From positions 186,001 through 250,000 of the forward strand of contig NZ_JABAIV010000002.1 in assembly GCF_013003915.1 (NCBI RefSeq): 64,000 nt of DNA, read 5' to 3'. Made by a program: the position numbers and the translations under genes. Source of the stretch: Telluria aromaticivorans. GTDB lineage: Bacteria; Pseudomonadota; Gammaproteobacteria; Burkholderiales; Burkholderiaceae_D. Below are positions 44,512 to 52,439 of this stretch, in pieces. The notes under the pieces were generated by a model. The model was not told the DNA's origin and did no database searches. It saw only the letters and a program-made list of their open reading frames with translations. Position 1 is the stretch's first letter. Each line of letters begins with the position of its first letter.

Positions 44512-46584
44512 TCAGCCCCGCCCCGCCCGCAACATGGCCTCGATCCGCCCCGGCTCCACCGGCCGGCTGAAGTGGTAGCCCTGCATCTGGTCGCAGCCCT
44601 GCTTCGACAGATAGGCCAGTTGCTCGCCCGTCTCGACCCCTTCCGCAATCACGTTCAGCTTCATCGAGTGCGCCAGCGCGATTACCGCGTTGACGATGGC
44701 GGCGTCGTCGGCGTCCTGGGTCAGGTCCATCACGAAGGAGCGGTCGATCTTGAGGCTGTGGATCGGGAAGCGCTTCAGGCTGGCCAGGCTCGAATAGCCG
44801 GTGCCGAAATCGTCGATCGCCAGCTGCACGCCCATGGCGGCCAGCCGGCCCATGGTCTCGGCGGCGGCGATCGGGTTTTCCATCAGCACGCTCTCGGTGA
44901 TCTCCAGGGTCAGGTAGCCTGGGTCGCAACCGGTGCGCGCCAGCAGCCCGGCCACGCACTGGGCCACGTCCTGGCCCAGGAACTGGCGCGCCGACAGGTT
45001 CACACTGATCCGCACCGGGGGCAAGCCGGACTGGCGCCAGGCCACCTGCTGCTCCATGGCCGTCAGCAGCACCCATTCGCCGATCGGCACGATCAGGCCG
45101 GTTTCCTCGGCCAGCGGGATGAAGTCGGCGGGCGACACCATGGCGCGGTCTTGCGGCTGCCAGCGCAGCAGCGCTTCGACGCCGGTGACCACGCCGCTGC
45201 CGATGTCGACCACCGGCTGGTAGTGCAGCAGGAATTCCTGGCGCTGCAGGGCGCGCTGCAGGGCGCCTTCCATGCGCAGGTGTTCGACCGCCTGGGCGCC
45301 CATCTCGGCGGTGTAGAACGAATAATGGTTGCCGCCCTGCCCTTTTGACCCATACATGGCGCTGTCGGCGCATTTAAGCAGGGTGGCGCTGTCCTCGCCG
45401 TCGCGCGGGTACATGGCGATGCCGATACTGCCCGACGGGAAGACTTCCTGGCCGCACAGCGTGGTCGGCTGGAACAGGTTGTCCAGCAGCTTGCGCGCGA
45501 CCCGGGCCGCGTCTTCCTGCCCCGCCAGGTCGGGCAGCACCACCACGAATTCGTCGCCGCCCTGGCGCGCCACGGTGTCGCTCTCGCGCAGGCTGTTCGA
45601 CAGGCGGCGCGCGATCTCGACGATCAGGCCATCGCCGGCGTCGTGCCCGAGGCTGTCGTTCACGTGCTTGAAGCGGTCGAGGTCGATGAACATCACCGCC
45701 ACCTGCCGCCCTGCCCGGTGCGCATGCATGATGGCCTGGCCCAGGCGGTCCTGCATCAGGACCCGGTTCGGCAGGCCGGTCAGGGCGTCGTGGTTGGCCA
45801 TGCGCAGCAGCGCTTCCTCGGCCTGTTTCTGGCGCTGGATGTCGTTGATGACGCAGATGAAGCGCTGGCTGCCGTTCACGTCGCGCATCGACGAGACGTT
45901 CACGCTGACCCAGACGCGGGCGCCGTCGCGCCGCAGCAGGCGTTTTTCCAACTGGTAGTCGCTGATCTGGCCGAGCTTCAGGCGTGTCATCAGCGCCTGT
46001 TCTTCCGCCATGTCTTCCGCGCAGGTGAGCTGCTGGAAAAAGCGCTGCAGCAGCTCGATCTCGGTATAGCCGAGGATTTGCGACATCTTGCTGTTGGTGC
46101 GAAGCACGCGCCCGTCGGCGCCCAGCAGCACGATGCCCACCGCGGCCTGGCTGAAGGTGAGCCGGAAGAATTCCTCGCTCTCCTGCAGGCGCAGGCGCGC
46201 CTTGCGGCGGAAGGTGATGTCCTGGCCGATCAGCAGCAGCATGTAGCTGCCGTCCTTGCGGGTGCGGCGGATGTTGAAGTCGACATAGCGCACGCCGTCG
46301 GCGCGGCCGTCGAGCGTCACCAGCACGTTGTCTTGCGGCGTGCCGGAAGCCAGCGCCTCGGCCGCGTGGCGCGCCAGTTCCGGGCAGGCGATCAGGTCGT
46401 CCAGCGCCAGTTCCTGCTCGAGCAGCAAATCGTCCGGCACGCCGAGCAGGTCGGCCATCATGCGGTTCATCGAGCAGGCGCGCAGCGCGGCATCGACCAT
46501 CACCAGGCCGGCGGGCATGGCATCGATCACCTGTTCGAGGTAATTCTGGTTCTGCAGGTGGGGATCGACGAAAATTGAGCTCAT
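44512..46584 (-). CDS. PAS-PAS-GGDEF-EAL c-di-GMP enzyme
   Basis: A 690-residue cytoplasmic protein. Two PAS/PAC modules (about residues 15-140 and 145-270) precede a GGDEF domain with an intact signature RQGGDEFVV and an RESD inhibitory site just before it. The EAL domain has GVEALLRWQP, TLEITESVLM, IDDFGTGYSS and KIDRSFVMDL. Both catalytic domains look competent, so it could make or degrade c-di-GMP depending on signals. Start at 46584 is chosen over upstream ATGs because the family begins there and GCAGG precedes it. It is divergent from the M35 peptidase gene. Confidence 0.93.
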   Translation of the reverse strand: MSSIFVDPHLQNQNYLEQVIDAMPAGLVMVDAALRACSMNRMMADLLGVPDDLLLEQELALDDLIACPELARHAAEALASGTPQDNVLVTLDGRADGVRYVDFNIRRTRKDGSYMLLLIGQDITFRRKARLRLQESEEFFRLTFSQAAVGIVLLGADGRVLRTNSKMSQILGYTEIELLQRFFQQLTCAEDMAEEQALMTRLKLGQISDYQLEKRLLRRDGARVWVSVNVSSMRDVNGSQRFICVINDIQRQKQAEEALLRMANHDALTGLPNRVLMQDRLGQAIMHAHRAGRQVAVMFIDLDRFKHVNDSLGHDAGDGLIVEIARRLSNSLRESDTVARQGGDEFVVVLPDLAGQEDAARVARKLLDNLFQPTTLCGQEVFPSGSIGIAMYPRDGEDSATLLKCADSAMYGSKGQGGNHYSFYTAEMGAQAVEHLRMEGALQRALQRQEFLLHYQPVVDIGSGVVTGVEALLRWQPQDRAMVSPADFIPLAEETGLIVPIGEWVLLTAMEQQVAWRQSGLPPVRISVNLSARQFLGQDVAQCVAGLLARTGCDPGYLTLEITESVLMENPIAAAETMGRLAAMGVQLAIDDFGTGYSSLASLKRFPIHSLKIDRSFVMDLTQDADDAAIVNAVIALAHSMKLNVIAEGVETGEQLAYLSKQGCDQMQGYHFSRPVEPGRIEAMLRAGRG

Positions 46585-46664
46585 GAGGAACCTGCAGCGG
46601 GTCAGGCAATATTTATGCTGGGATAGTGTCATTGCATCATAGCAATCGACGCTGCGAGAATCGA

Positions 46665-46676
46665 GTGAATAATCAC
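46665..46676. promoter_or_regulatory. GTGAATAATCAC site upstream of the first M35 gene
   Basis: Quasi-palindrome GTGA-ATAA-TCAC in the divergent gap between the GGDEF-EAL gene and the M35 peptidase. The exact reverse complement occurs at 47987-47998 before the second M35 gene. Confidence 0.45.
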
Positions 46677-46819
46677 GAATTATCACAGCTGTTGTGAATA
46701 CACCATATTGCGAGTGTGGTTTTGTTGCCGACGGTCAATAAAGTCTTGGGATAGCGCAAGACATGGGCTCGATGGCGGCAGCACAGTAGGACGAATCCCA
46801 TCCTGCCGAGGAGCCTGCC

Positions 46820-47857
46820 ATGCTACGCCGCCTTCCCCTTTTCCTGTTGCTTGGCCTCGCTGCCGCCCCTGCCCTGGCCCAGGACGTGAGCGTCACCATC
46901 ACACCCGTGCGCCAGAATTTCGCCCGCAGCGACGACGTGCGGGTCGAGGTCACGCTGTCCAACCATGGGCTGGCGCCGCAGTTCATCCTGAAATGGCATA
47001 CCCCGGTCGAGGGCGTGGAAGCGCCGCTGTTCGACGTGCAGCGTGATGGCCAGCCGGTGCGCTACCTCGGCATCGAAGCCAAGCGGTCGGCGCCGGGCCC
47101 GAACGACTACGTCCGGCTGGAGCCGGGCGCCTCGATCTCGACGACCGTCGAGCTGTCGGCGCTGTACGAGATGAACGTGACCGGCGCCTACACGCTGCGC
47201 TACCGCACCGCTGCCGCCGGCCTGTTCGGCAGCGCCAGCGTGCGCCAGATGACGGGCGCGCTGGCCTCGAACACGGCCGGGATCTGGATCGAAGGGCGGC
47301 TGCCGCGCGGCGCAAGGGGGCCGGCCAAGCAGGCCGCCACCGGCAGCGGACTGGAATTCAGCAAGTGTTCGAATGCCCAGCAGGAGCAACTCGTGGCTGC
47401 CGTCGATGCGAGCCGTGCGATGACGGTCGACAGCCACGCTTACCTGAGCGCCGGCAAAGCCTACGGCGCACGCTACGGCACCTGGTTCGGCGCCATCGAT
47501 CCCGAGCGCGGCGCGGCAGTGACCAGGAACTTCGCGGCGATCCGCGACGCCTTCGAGACCAAGCCGTTAAAAATCGACTGCGGCTGCACCGCCTCCTACT
47601 TCGCCTATGTCTACCCGGCCCAGCCCTACACGATCTATGTCTGCAAGGCCTTCTGGACGGCGCCGCTGACCGGCACCGATTCGCGTGGCGGCACCCTGCT
47701 GCACGAGCTGAGCCACTTCAACGTGGTGGCCGCCACCGACGACCATGTGTACGGGCAATCCGGCGCGTCGGACCTGGCGCGCAACGACCCGGCGCGTGCG
47801 GCGAACAATGCGGATTCGCACGAATATTTCGGGGAGAATTCGCCGCCACTACAGTAA
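46820..47857 (+). CDS. Secreted M35-type aspzincin metallopeptidase 1
   Basis: A 345-residue exported zinc protease related to deuterolysin and Lys-specific endopeptidases. The signal peptide LPLFLLLGLAAAPALAQ is followed by an N-terminal beta-sandwich-like domain (about 20-150, VTITPVRQNFARSDDVRVEV and LEPGASISTTVELSALYEMN). The catalytic domain (about 170-345) has HELSH at 295-299 and the aspzincin motif region VVAATDDHVYGQ, where A replaces the usual G of GTxDxxYG. Cys pairs such as CGCTASYFAYVYPAQPYTIY and a C-terminal NADSHEYFGENSPPLQ are family-like. It is paralogous to the next gene. Confidence 0.92.
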   Translation: MLRRLPLFLLLGLAAAPALAQDVSVTITPVRQNFARSDDVRVEVTLSNHGLAPQFILKWHTPVEGVEAPLFDVQRDGQPVRYLGIEAKRSAPGPNDYVRLEPGASISTTVELSALYEMNVTGAYTLRYRTAAAGLFGSASVRQMTGALASNTAGIWIEGRLPRGARGPAKQAATGSGLEFSKCSNAQQEQLVAAVDASRAMTVDSHAYLSAGKAYGARYGTWFGAIDPERGAAVTRNFAAIRDAFETKPLKIDCGCTASYFAYVYPAQPYTIYVCKAFWTAPLTGTDSRGGTLLHELSHFNVVAATDDHVYGQSGASDLARNDPARAANNADSHEYFGENSPPLQ

Positions 47858-47986
47858 GAGAATATTAATTTCTAGCACTTGTACATACGAATTCCCAGCG
47901 CACGATTGAAGATTTTGTCACTTGTTGACTTTCCACAAAAATTGTCACGTTCGACGCGAATCAACTTTACACATACTCATCATTCC

Positions 47987-47998
47987 GTGATTATTCAC
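47987..47998. promoter_or_regulatory. GTGATTATTCAC site upstream of the second M35 gene
   Basis: Reverse complement of the site at 46665-46676, located 76 bases before the gene in an AT-rich gap. Shared by the two peptidase genes and not seen before the third paralogue. Confidence 0.45.
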
Positions 47999-48031
47999 TT
48001 GAGTTAATTCCATATCACCGGAGTAACTCAA
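47999..48031. promoter_or_regulatory. Inverted repeat in the second M35 leader
   Basis: TTGAGTTA and TAACTCAA, eight-base arms separated by 17 bases, directly abutting the shared 12-mer. It may be an operator or a leader hairpin. Confidence 0.4.
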
Positions 48032-48074
48032 TAAGGCTGAGGTAAGGCCACATAACTATTTTTCATACGGAGAA

Positions 48075-49211
48075 ATGAATATGAGCTGGAACGGCATCTT
48101 GAAATCGGCAGTAGGCGCGGCGGCGCTGATGGTGGCATGTGGCGCGGTCGCGGCGCCCAAGGGCGTGACGGTCAGCGTCGTGCCCGACAAGAACGCGCTG
48201 GGCAAGGAAGACGACGTGGTGGTGAAGGTCACCTTCACCAACGCGTCCAGCACGCCGCAGTACATCCTCAAGTCGCGCACGCCGTTCAACGGCATCGAAG
48301 AAGCACTGTTCGACGTCAAGCGCGACGGCCAGCCAGTGCCTTACCTCGGCGCCCACATCAAGCGCGGCGCGCCCACCGCAGCCGACTACTTCGTGCTCAA
48401 GCCAGGCGCCTCGCACACCGTCAAGGTCGAGCTCTCAAGCCTGTACGACATGAGCGTGAGCGGCGACTACCAGATCAGCTACAAGCAGGCCTCGCCGCAG
48501 CTGTTCCTGGCAACGCCGGCGGCCAATGGCCGTTCGGGCGCCGCCGCTGCCGCCGATGCCGACTCGGCCAGCGCCGACAATGGCTCGCTGGTCTCGGCGC
48601 CGGCTTCGGTGTGGATCGACGGGCGCGTGGCGCGCGGCCAGAAATCGCAGGTGATGCTAGACATCGAAGCGATGAAGGCCGCCGCTGCCCAGCCGTCCGC
48701 GGCCAGCGTCAGCTACAGCAAGTGCACCACCTCGCAGCAGACCACGATCGCCTCGGCACTGGCGGCCGGCTCGACCATGGCCAACAACAGCGACGCCTAC
48801 ATGCAGGCCGGCGCCATCGGCACCCGCTACACCAAGTGGTTCGGCGCCAACAACGCCACCCGCGTTGCGACCGTGAAGGCGAACTTTGCCAAGATCAAGG
48901 ATGCGTTCGCGAACAAGCCGGTGGTGGTCGATTGCGGGTGCAACCAGAACTACTACGCCTACGTGTACCCGACCCAGCCGTACAAGATCTGGGTCTGCAA
49001 GGCCTTCTGGACCGCGCCGATGACCGGTACCGACTCGAAGGGCGGCACGCTGGTGCACGAAATGAGCCACTTCAACGTGGTGGCCGGTACCGATGACCAC
49101 GTGTATGGCCAGTCGGGCGCAGCAAGCTTGGCGATCAGCAACCCGGCGCAGGCCGTGGACAATGCTGACTCGCACGAGTACTTCGCCGAAAACACCCCGG
49201 CGTTGAACTAA
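48075..49211 (+). CDS. Secreted M35-type aspzincin metallopeptidase 2
   Basis: A 378-residue paralogue of the preceding gene with the same layout. The signal peptide region is ILKSAVGAAALMVACGAVAA. The N-terminal domain (VSVVPDKNALGKEDDVVVKV, LKPGASHTVKVELSSLYDMS) and a longer Ala/Ser-rich linker lead to the catalytic domain. The zinc site HEMSH is at 328-332, followed by an exact GTDDHVYG aspzincin motif. The motif CGCNQNYYAYVYPTQPYKIW is nearly identical to its neighbour. Starts at 48075 and 48081 are both possible. A 25-bp tandem array begins right after the stop. Confidence 0.95.
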   Translation: MNMSWNGILKSAVGAAALMVACGAVAAPKGVTVSVVPDKNALGKEDDVVVKVTFTNASSTPQYILKSRTPFNGIEEALFDVKRDGQPVPYLGAHIKRGAPTAADYFVLKPGASHTVKVELSSLYDMSVSGDYQISYKQASPQLFLATPAANGRSGAAAAADADSASADNGSLVSAPASVWIDGRVARGQKSQVMLDIEAMKAAAAQPSAASVSYSKCTTSQQTTIASALAAGSTMANNSDAYMQAGAIGTRYTKWFGANNATRVATVKANFAKIKDAFANKPVVVDCGCNQNYYAYVYPTQPYKIWVCKAFWTAPMTGTDSKGGTLVHEMSHFNVVAGTDDHVYGQSGAASLAISNPAQAVDNADSHEYFAENTPALN

Positions 49212-49503
49212 GCGTTTGGGGCGGATCCGTCTTGAACGTTTGGGCAGATCCAACATGATCGTTTGGATTTGATCCGTCGCGGATCGTTCGGATCTGGTCG
49301 GTCCTGAGCGTTTGGGACTGATTCGTCGCGGACCGTTTTGGTCTGATCCGTCGCGGATCGTTTGGGGCTGATCCGTCGCGGATCGTTTGGGGCTGATCCG
49401 TCGCGGATCGTTTGGAGCTGATCCGTCGCGGATCGTTTGGGGCTGATCCGTCGCGGATCGTTTGGAGCTGATCCGTCGCGGATCGTTTGGGGCTGATCCG
49501 GCG
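49212..49503. repeat. 25-bp minisatellite, about 11 units
   Basis: Head-to-tail 25-base units with consensus GATCGTTTGGGGCTGATCCG plus TCGCG. Each unit contains the hairpin GATCCG-TCG-CGGATC. The units at the left (49212-49340) are degenerate, and those at the right (49356-49503) alternate only at GGGGC/GGAGC. The array starts at the base after the peptidase stop codon. Confidence 0.9.
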
Positions 49504-49509
49504 CGCATC

Positions 49510-49614
49510 GTAGGGTGGGCAGATTCTGCCCACGCGTTCAAACCGTGCATGAGCAAAGGTATCGTTTATTCATGAGCTGGTTGAACGCGTGGGCAAGGAA
49601 CTTGCCCACCCTAC
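49510..49614. repeat. Palindromic repeat pair, copy 7 (after the minisatellite)
   Basis: Left arm GTAGGGTGGGCAGA-TTCTGCCCACGCGTTCAA. Right arm TTGAACGCGTGGGCAAG-GAACTTGCCCACCCTAC. It immediately follows the 25-bp array, between convergent genes. Confidence 0.85.
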
Positions 49615-49634
49615 GGTGTGCGGCAATTCTCCTG

Positions 49635-50120
49635 TCAGCGGCTGAAACTGAACCGCACCGGCACCGCCGGGCTGTGCGTCACCGCATCCAGCTTCCCCAC
49701 ATCGGCCAGCCACGGCCCGTCGTAGCGGATCTCGTAGCTGCCCTTCCCCTTCTTGAATGCATAGGCCGGCGTGATGTCGATGGTGTTCATGTGCATCGTG
49801 TGCGGCGCGACCGGGTGGTAATCCTGCGCCGTGAGCGCACCGCGCTTGACCATCATGCCGGTGTAGTCGAGCGGCTTGCCGGCCTTGTCCAGCACCTCGA
49901 AGCGGCGGCCGGTCAGCTCGTCCCCGGCGGCCACTTCGCGCGGCACGTAGATCGTGCTCTCGCCATGGTTCTCGACCGTCAGGCGCACCCGCACCTTGCC
50001 TTCCGTGGTCTCGACTTCGAGTTGATGGCGGACAGTCGCGTCTTTTTCCACCGCGCCGACGGCGCTCACCAGGCCACCGAGCGTGAGGAAGAGCAGCGGA
50101 AGGATTCGTTTGACATGCAT
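49635..50120 (-). CDS. Secreted protein homologous to the M35 N-terminal domain
   Basis: A 161-residue exported protein with signal peptide ILPLLFLTLGGLVSAVGAVE. Its body aligns by eye with the N-terminal domain of the two M35 peptidases: VRLTVENHGESTIYVPREVA, FEVLDKAGKPLDYTGMMVKR, GALTAQDYHPVAPHTMHMNT and GSYEIRYDGPWL. It stops where the peptidase domain would begin and has no HExxH. It could be a free-standing propeptide-like inhibitor, chaperone or binding module of the neighbouring proteases, or a relic of a third copy. The intact signal peptide and frame favour a working protein. Confidence 0.75.
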   Translation of the reverse strand: MHVKRILPLLFLTLGGLVSAVGAVEKDATVRHQLEVETTEGKVRVRLTVENHGESTIYVPREVAAGDELTGRRFEVLDKAGKPLDYTGMMVKRGALTAQDYHPVAPHTMHMNTIDITPAYAFKKGKGSYEIRYDGPWLADVGKLDAVTHSPAVPVRFSFSR

Positions 50121-50180
50121 TCGTGCTCCTTGAAAGAATATTTCAAACAGACGGCAAAAACGTTATTTTATTTCACCCGC

Positions 50181-50939
50181 CTATTGCAGGCCCGCGGGCA
50201 GCGGCTCCGGCGTCGACGCCAGGATCATCACGGCAACGCGCCGGTTGCGCGCCTGGTTGACCGGGCTGTCGTTGCGCGCCACCGGCCGCGTCGAGCCATG
50301 CCCGATCGCGGCCAGCCGCGCCTCTTGCACGCCGCCCTCGATGAACAGGCGCACCACGCTGGCCGCGCGCACCGCAGACAGTTCCCAGTTCGACGCAAAC
50401 TGCTTTGTTGCGATCGGCAGATTGTCGGTATGGCCCTCGACCTCGATCTGTTGCGGTGCGTTCTTCAGCAGCCCCGCGACCTGGCCCAGCACCTCACGCG
50501 CTTCGGACTGCAGCTCGACCTCGCCCTGGTCGAACAGCACGCTGGCATTGATCTCGACGCTGATGCCGCGCGCATTCTGCGTCACCCTCACCTGCCCCGA
50601 TTTCACCAGCGGCAGGAGGGTCGCCGACAAGTCCCTGGCCAGGGTATCCATACGCTGGCGCTCGCGCCGCGCGGCCTCCAGGCGCTTGCGGTTGACGATA
50701 TGCGACAGCGGCAGCACCGGCTCGACGCTGGTGGCAGCCTGCGGCGCCATGGTGCGTCCGCCGAAGGCGTCGCCCAGCGATTCGGACAGCACCGCGTACT
50801 TGCCTTCGTTGACGATGGAAATCGCGTACATCACCACGAAGAACGCGAACAGCAGCGTGATGAAGTCGGCGTAGGAAATCAGCCAGCGCTCGTGGTGCTC
50901 GCCGGAGGCGGAATGATCGTCGTAGCGTTTGCGCGCCAT
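50181..50939 (-). CDS. motD: Flagellar stator protein MotD (MotB family)
   Basis: Peptidoglycan-anchored stator subunit. The single membrane helix WLISYADFITLLFAFFVVMY carries the conserved proton-binding Asp. The C-terminal OmpA-like domain includes VEINASVLFDQGEVELQSEA and VEGHTDNLPIATKQFASNWE, then SAVRAASVVRLFIEGGV. The 252-residue length and pairing with a MotC-like gene downstream of fliA match the MotCD stators of pseudomonads and related betaproteobacteria. It lies ten bases after motC. Confidence 0.93.
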   Translation of the reverse strand: MARKRYDDHSASGEHHERWLISYADFITLLFAFFVVMYAISIVNEGKYAVLSESLGDAFGGRTMAPQAATSVEPVLPLSHIVNRKRLEAARRERQRMDTLARDLSATLLPLVKSGQVRVTQNARGISVEINASVLFDQGEVELQSEAREVLGQVAGLLKNAPQQIEVEGHTDNLPIATKQFASNWELSAVRAASVVRLFIEGGVQEARLAAIGHGSTRPVARNDSPVNQARNRRVAVMILASTPEPLPAGLQ

Positions 50940-50949
50940 GGTCGAGGGC

Positions 50950-51693
50950 TTAGTGGCGCATCAGCAGGCTGGCCACCCGCTCGTCGACCACGCGCGTGTG
51001 GTCGCCGCTGGCGAGGTCGTGGAAGACTTCGGCGAGAATCTCGTACTGGGTCACCTTGTCGGTGACGATGGCTTTCAGCTTGTTCCCGACCGGGTAGAAA
51101 AACAAATTGGCCAGCCCCACGCCGTACACGGTGGAGACGAAGGCCACCGCGATACCGGAACCCAAGCGCGACGGATCCGACAAATTTTCCATCACGTGGA
51201 TCAGGCCCAGCACCGCACCCAAAATGCCGATGGTCGGCGAATAGCCGGCGGCCGATTCCCAGATGCGCGCAGCCTGGCGCTGGGCGAATTCGTAGGCGCT
51301 GATTTCGCTCTCCAGCAGGCTACGGATTTTATCGGGGTTGATCCCGTCCACCACCAGGCGCAAGCCCTTCTGGATGAATTTGTCGGGCGTCGCCATGTAC
51401 TGTTCGAGCGACAGCAGGCCGTCGCGGCGCGCCGTTAAACTCCACAGCGCGATCTCGCGCGAGAGCTTGTCGCGGCCGGACTTCGGCGGGAAGAACACCC
51501 AGCGCAGCATGCGCATGCCGTTCACGAAGCTGCGGGTTTCGCTTTGCAGCAGCACCGCACCGAAGGTGCCGACCACCACGATGGCGAAGGCGGCCGGCTG
51601 GACCAGCGAGGCGAACTTGCCGCCGTCGAGGGTGTGGCCGACCAGGATGCCCGCCAGCGCGAGCACCAGTCCGGCTACGCTGGCCCAGTCCAT
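50950..51693 (-). CDS. motC: Flagellar stator protein MotC (MotA family)
   Basis: Ion-channel subunit of the stator, 247 residues with four membrane helices. Segments include VAGLVLALAGILVGHTLDGG, AFAIVVVGTFGAVLLQSETR, PTIGILGAVLGLIHVMENLS and GIAVAFVSTVYGVGLANLFF. The charged cytoplasmic loop that contacts FliG lies between helices 2 and 3. Its start overlaps the end of fliA by 19 bases. No second motAB pair occurs in the window. Confidence 0.93.
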   Translation of the reverse strand: MDWASVAGLVLALAGILVGHTLDGGKFASLVQPAAFAIVVVGTFGAVLLQSETRSFVNGMRMLRWVFFPPKSGRDKLSREIALWSLTARRDGLLSLEQYMATPDKFIQKGLRLVVDGINPDKIRSLLESEISAYEFAQRQAARIWESAAGYSPTIGILGAVLGLIHVMENLSDPSRLGSGIAVAFVSTVYGVGLANLFFYPVGNKLKAIVTDKVTQYEILAEVFHDLASGDHTRVVDERVASLLMRH

Positions 51694-52409
51694 AACTGCT
51701 CCTTGAGTGCTGCGCGCAGCCGCGCCACCGCCTGGGTGTGCAACTGCGAGACGCGCGATTCGCTCACGCCCATGACCGCGCCGATCTCCTTCAAATTGAG
51801 TTCTTCCTCGTAGTAGAGGCCCATCAGCATCTTCTCGCGCGGCGGCAGCTTGTCGATGGCGTCGATGACGGCCTGGCGGAAGTCGGTATCGAGCAGCGCG
51901 CGCAGCGGGTCGGCATCGTCCACCGCATAGCGGTCGAGGAAGCCGGCGCTGCCGTCGCCGTCGTCGTCATGGAAATCTTCGTAATACAGCAGCTGGTGGC
52001 CGCCGCCGTCGCCCAGGATGTCCTGGTAGTCCTCGAGCGACATCTTGAGCGACTTGGCGATTTCGGATTCGCTGGCCGGGCGCCCCAGGCGCTGCTGCAG
52101 CGCTTCCATCGCGGCTTCGACCTTGCGCATGTTCTGGCGGGTGCTGCGCGGCATCCAGTCGCTGCTGCGCAGTTCGTCGAGCATGGCGCCGCGGATACGC
52201 AGCACCGCATAGGTCTCGAACTGGGCGCCGTGGTTGTCTTCGTAGCGGTTGATCGCATCGAGCAGGCCGATCATGCCCGCCTGTACCAGGTCGTCCACTT
52301 CCACCGAAGGCGGCAGCTTGGCCTTCATGTGGTGGGCAAGACGCTTCACCAACGGCATGTGCTCCGTCAGTAAATGGTTCTTGTCCGTTATGCCTTTGAC
52401 CGTATACAT
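51675..52409 (-). CDS. fliA: RNA polymerase sigma-28 factor FliA
   Basis: Transcribes late flagellar and chemotaxis genes. The 244-residue protein has region 2 (VEVDDLVQAGMIGLLDAINR, YAVLRIRGAMLDELRSSDWM), region 3 (LGRPASESEIAKSLKMSLED) and region 4 (LPPREKMLMGLYYEEELNLK, MGVSESRVSQLHTQAVARLR). A promoter for this factor is visible upstream of flgM at 38788. It is antagonised by FlgM encoded at 38863. The gene belongs to the flhBAFG-fliA-motCD run. Confidence 0.98.
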   Translation of the reverse strand: MYTVKGITDKNHLLTEHMPLVKRLAHHMKAKLPPSVEVDDLVQAGMIGLLDAINRYEDNHGAQFETYAVLRIRGAMLDELRSSDWMPRSTRQNMRKVEAAMEALQQRLGRPASESEIAKSLKMSLEDYQDILGDGGGHQLLYYEDFHDDDGDGSAGFLDRYAVDDADPLRALLDTDFRQAVIDAIDKLPPREKMLMGLYYEEELNLKEIGAVMGVSESRVSQLHTQAVARLRAALKEQLWTGPA

Positions 52410-52439
52410 GCTTTAGCTGTCTTCTCTTCTTCTCTACAG

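Noticed and set aside
49212..49503. CRISPR array
   Set aside because: Units are directly abutting with no unique spacers, and no cas genes are nearby.
49135..49533. - strand ORF with repeated ISPKRSATDQ-type sequence
   Set aside because: It is translation of the 25-bp minisatellite and a repeat arm, with no ribosome site or folding logic.
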